64,000 nucleotides of DNA from contig OY992833.1 in the NCBI GenBank assembly GCA_963921425.1, forward strand, positions 560,501 to 624,500, written 5' to 3'. Of the stretch, positions 61,024-64,000 are shown piece by piece (position 1 is the first letter of the stretch; each line of letters begins with the position of its first letter). This stretch comes from Dryas octopetala. Its lineage: Eukaryota > Streptophyta > Magnoliopsida > Rosales > Rosaceae. The position numbers and the translations under genes were made by a program. The notes beneath the pieces are model-generated. The model saw nothing but the letters and a program-made list of their open reading frames with translations. It searched no databases and was not told the origin of the DNA.

Positions 61024-63466
61024 TTAAGCTGCTGGTGTTTTCGGGTGAGGAAAAAGTCGGATCGGGAGTCCCTTGGCGGGCATGGGCAACGGGTCAACAA
61101 TGATTTTCTCGTCGGGCAGAATCTTCTCCCACTTGAACCTCCTCACCAAGTTGTGCATGAACACAAGGATCTCCAACCGGGCGTACTCTTTCCCGGGGCA
61201 CATCCTCGGGCCCCCGCCGAAGGGCACGAATGTGTAGGGCGCGGGCCCGTTGCCCTCGAACCGGGTCGGGTCGAACTTCTCCGGTTCGGGGAAGTAGGTT
61301 GCGCTCTTGTGGGTGGAGTTGGCGCTCCAGTACAACTTCCAGCCCTTTGGAATGGTGAAGCCATTGAAGATGAAGTCGGATAGGGCCTCCCTGAAGGCTC
61401 CCTGAAGAGGTGGGGCCAGTCTCAGCACTTCACATGCCACGTTCCATGAGTACTTCATCTTCTGTAGGTCGTCCCAGTTCAGCAGCTCCCCTGGGGCTTT
61501 CGAATTAGCGATCTCCATTTGCTCTGTAAAATATCATAATTAATTACAATTAAACACAACTAAAAAAGATTAAAAAAGGGTAATTGAATAGTAGAAGATC
61601 GAAAGAAGCAGCTGTTGTTATTTGAGTTGACTGTTTTCTATTCCCTGCTGCCGACTCAATACGCAAGGATCAATCGAAAGCTACAAGAAATAGAATAACT
61701 ACTGTATAGAGTATACCATATATGGTAGGGTTATCCGAGCCAATTCAACACTTAATAATTAATTGTTGAATTTTTTAGTGGTCTAGCTAGTAGCTATCAG
61801 GAGTATCTTTAGTCAATTCTTATGCATCCCCATTCCCATGTGCTGAACGCTAAACCCCAAATAATGTATTTATATGTACACACGTACAAATCGCAAAGTG
61901 GTTGGCATGATTATACATGTAGTCACTAGTCAAATAAGAGGGGCTACAAAAACAAAAAAGAATTAAAAAGAAAGCAGTCCCACTTTATTAGTTGATGATG
62001 ATGGGAAGACCACTAAGGATATTATTTCAACCCTACCATAATTAAAAGAGAATAAAAAACTAGGATATTTCAACTTGATTTTAGATTTTTGAAGGATTGA
62101 GGATGAAGTCATATATATGAGGGTATCTTGATATGGTAGATCCGCTCAAACCCTCAAACCCTCAAATTTTACTTTTTTATTTTTCACCTATGCAAAAGAA
62201 ATTAGGAAAAGAATTATGAATATTGGTTGGTTAATTGGTTACGTACCCTTGTAGACTGCGTCATAGATGTGAGGAAGCTCAGCAAGGTACTTGACAATGA
62301 AAGTGCAGGTGGCACTGGCGGTGTCATGGCCACCAATCAAGAGGCCAAGAATCTTATCGGCGATGTCATGTTCCTTCATGTAGGTTCCCTCCTCGTCACA
62401 TGTCAACAACATGTGTGACAAAATGTCTTGTGTGGGCGAGGCCTTGCCCTCAGCCAAGTCGATCTTCCTCTGCTTGATGAGCTTCGTCAACTCCGCCCTG
62501 ATGAAGTTCGAGGCCTTGATTGCCTTGTAGAACGGTGTCCCGGGGAAGTCGATGGGCATCGAGATGATTCCGGAGGCCAACAGCTGGAAGGGGTCGCCGT
62601 ATTTCTCGATGTCCTTCGGGTCCTCAAGACTCACAAACAACCGTGCAGCAAGCCAAAAGGTGTAGCTGTATCACACAATTCACAAACAAACACACTTCAT
62701 AATTAAACTAACAACTACTACAAGGCTTGCTAGGCATTAGATGTCTGAAATCTGAACTCACAACTGCCGGTCTGAATCATTGATTGGATAAAATTTTGTT
62801 TCAATGTATGTTTTGAATTATATATCTGACAAGATAACATATTTGAAATTCGAAATTTAATTTGAATCATTGAAAAAACAAAATTTTTAATCTGACAATA
62901 TAACATATCAAATAAATTAATACTTACTTCTTGGCAAGGGGGAAGACTTCAACCTCCTTCCTGTTTTCCCAGCCATCAGCAAAGTGTCTTTGGGCGATGG
63001 TGTCCATGATTCCGATGTATCGCTGGAGAGCCTCGGGCTTCATGAAGTTGGGGAGCATCTTCCTCATCTTCTTGGCCTCCTCCTTGGCGGAGGTTTCCAT
63101 GGATGAAGGGAAGACCTTGTTGACGGAGCTGGGCCACCAGGCGGTGACGAGCTTGTTCTCATTGGAGAACAAGAACTTGTTGCAGGCTGCGCCGCAGAAG
63201 ATCGCAGCCTTCTCGCCCATAAGGGAGGTCTTGAAGACTTCGGAGGAGTACTTGGTCATGCGGTCGAAGATGAACTTCTCGGGGTGGCCTTTCCACCCCG
63301 AGGCGAGGAACTCGTAGGTCTCTCCGATCACCGGGTACCCGACCTTGCCTGGCGGGAGGTTGGGACCAGAGAATTGGGCCCGGTGACGGTAGAAGAGGAC
63401 GAAGAGAGAGAAAGAGATGAAGGAGACGAAGCCCAAGAGGAGGGAGAGATAGAAATTGACCTCCAT
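61024..63466 (-). CDS. CYP716A: CYP716A-type cytochrome P450 (triterpene oxidase, probable beta-amyrin 28-oxidase)
   Basis: Three exons on the minus strand: 63466-62928, 62665-62247 and 61523-61024, with GT/AG introns of 262 and 723 bp in phases 2 and 1. Together they give 485 codons and a TAA stop, the usual length for the family. The start [16 protein letters not shown] begins a membrane anchor, then a proline hinge ([15 protein letters not shown]). Visible P450 motifs are the I-helix oxygen-binding GGHDTAS, the K-helix E-V-L-R, FDPTRF, and the heme loop [13 protein letters not shown] with its cysteine ligand. CYP716A enzymes oxidise pentacyclic triterpenes at the ER, typically C-28 of beta-amyrin (to oleanolic acid) and of alpha-amyrin or lupeol; the exact substrate cannot be told by eye. 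No breaks were seen. Exons are GC-rich against AT-rich surroundings. Confidence 0.95.
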
Positions 63467-64000
63467 GTTTGATTGAATATCGATTGATTGTTTTTGTTTG
63501 ATGAATGATCGAGGAGCTGGGCTGATCGATCGATCTCAAGTGATCATGTAAATAAGGTGAGGAAGGTGTTGGAGTTTGTTTGAATGTTTTGTAGGGAGTG
63601 GATGATGTGAGGATGAGGATTATATAGGCAGTTGCTGTGTGTGTGTGTGTGCGAATTTGCCAATTTGGATGAGCAATGTAGATTGGTGATGAGTGAGTGG
63701 CAATATCAAGGTCAAAATAAGCTCGCTCTTGCTTTTGTTGAATTTTGTTCTGTTTTGGTGAGCTATGCATCATGCATTACATGTCCATTATTATTTTACT
63801 ATTTTATTATTTTATCTACATTTTTTTGGTGCATTTATTTTATGTGTTTTATAATTAATAATTATTCAATCCAATTGCACAGCCAGGACGTGTCCAACAA
63901 ACCCTCTTTGTATATAATAATCTGTAAGACTAAAAGAATTTATATAAAAAAAATAAGTCCATTTTATATCTTCTAATGATAAATAAACAACCTACTTAAA
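63467..64000 (-). promoter_or_regulatory. Promoter and 5' UTR region of the P450 gene
   Basis: A TATATAA box (minus strand) lies at 63620-63626, which would put transcription start near 63590 and leave a 5' UTR of about 120 bases. A (GT)n run lies at about 63636-63650, just upstream of the TATA box. Upstream DNA to the window end is AT-rich, with no other gene seen. Confidence 0.6.

Noticed and set aside
61045-61383. 112-codon plus-strand open frame
   Set aside because: Antisense shadow of P450 exon 3; high GC keeps the opposite strand open.
63159-63773. Minus-strand open frame overlapping P450 exon 1 and its promoter
   Set aside because: A different frame of exon 1 DNA with no P450 or other domain; the true frame starts at 63466.

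Overview
This window is a piece of a plant nuclear chromosome, almost certainly a eudicot. The evidence is AT-rich intergenic DNA, short-intron plant genes, Ty1-copia elements primed by initiator tRNA-Met, CACTA, MULE, hAT and Helitron DNA transposons, and a CYP716A-type cytochrome P450. The species cannot be told from the sequence. All boundaries were read by eye.

Only one gene looks whole. It is a three-exon CYP716A cytochrome P450 (triterpene oxidase family, 485 codons) on the minus strand at 61024-63466, with a TATA box at 63620-63626. Nearly everything else is mobile DNA or gene fragments carried by it.

Layout. 1-4900: broken Copia (plus strand) cut by the window edge. 5433-40084: a tower of nested transposons. 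The outermost layer is probably an old CACTA-like element (CACTA-C, tentative) that carries, on one strand, exons of a SIA1-type sialyltransferase-like gene (11.6-12.9 kb) and of an S28 Pro-X carboxypeptidase (19.3 kb). It was later hit by a Copia (5994-10752), a MULE (11753-12753), a young Copia (13154-18114) and a second CACTA (CACTA-A, 19647-38319, target duplication ACT). CACTA-A was itself hit by a MULE MITE (20161-20708), a TRIM with identical terminal repeats (22607-22971) and a Copia (25684-37397, target duplication CCACT). That Copia was in turn hit by a third CACTA (CACTA-B, 29504-36393, target duplication TCT). CACTA-B carries a mosaic of two host genes on its minus strand: exons of a SLOW GREEN 1-type chloroplast TPR protein, interrupted by exons of an LRK10-like receptor kinase.

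40-49.5 kb: repeat-rich intergenic DNA with two MULE-type inverted-repeat elements (41941-42311, 44483-45326), a hAT MITE (47701-48505), several local tandem repeats and a GTACC-rich repeat. 49500-54340: broken Copia (plus strand). 54.5-55.1 kb: a 301-bp tandem duplication. 55.5-59.5 kb: a Helitron remnant with the zinc-finger and helicase-like N region and a recognisable 3' end at 59531, plus a MULE MITE (55914-56482) and an internal duplication. 59.6-61 kb: AT-rich intergenic DNA, then the P450 gene.

The order of events follows from the nesting and target duplications, and the LTR differences agree with recent Copia activity: 0 in 124 for the TRIM, 2 in 358 for Copia-3, 5 in 256 for Copia-5, about 5 in 161 for Copia-4 and about 13 in 297 for Copia-2. 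No tRNA, rRNA or CRISPR feature was seen.
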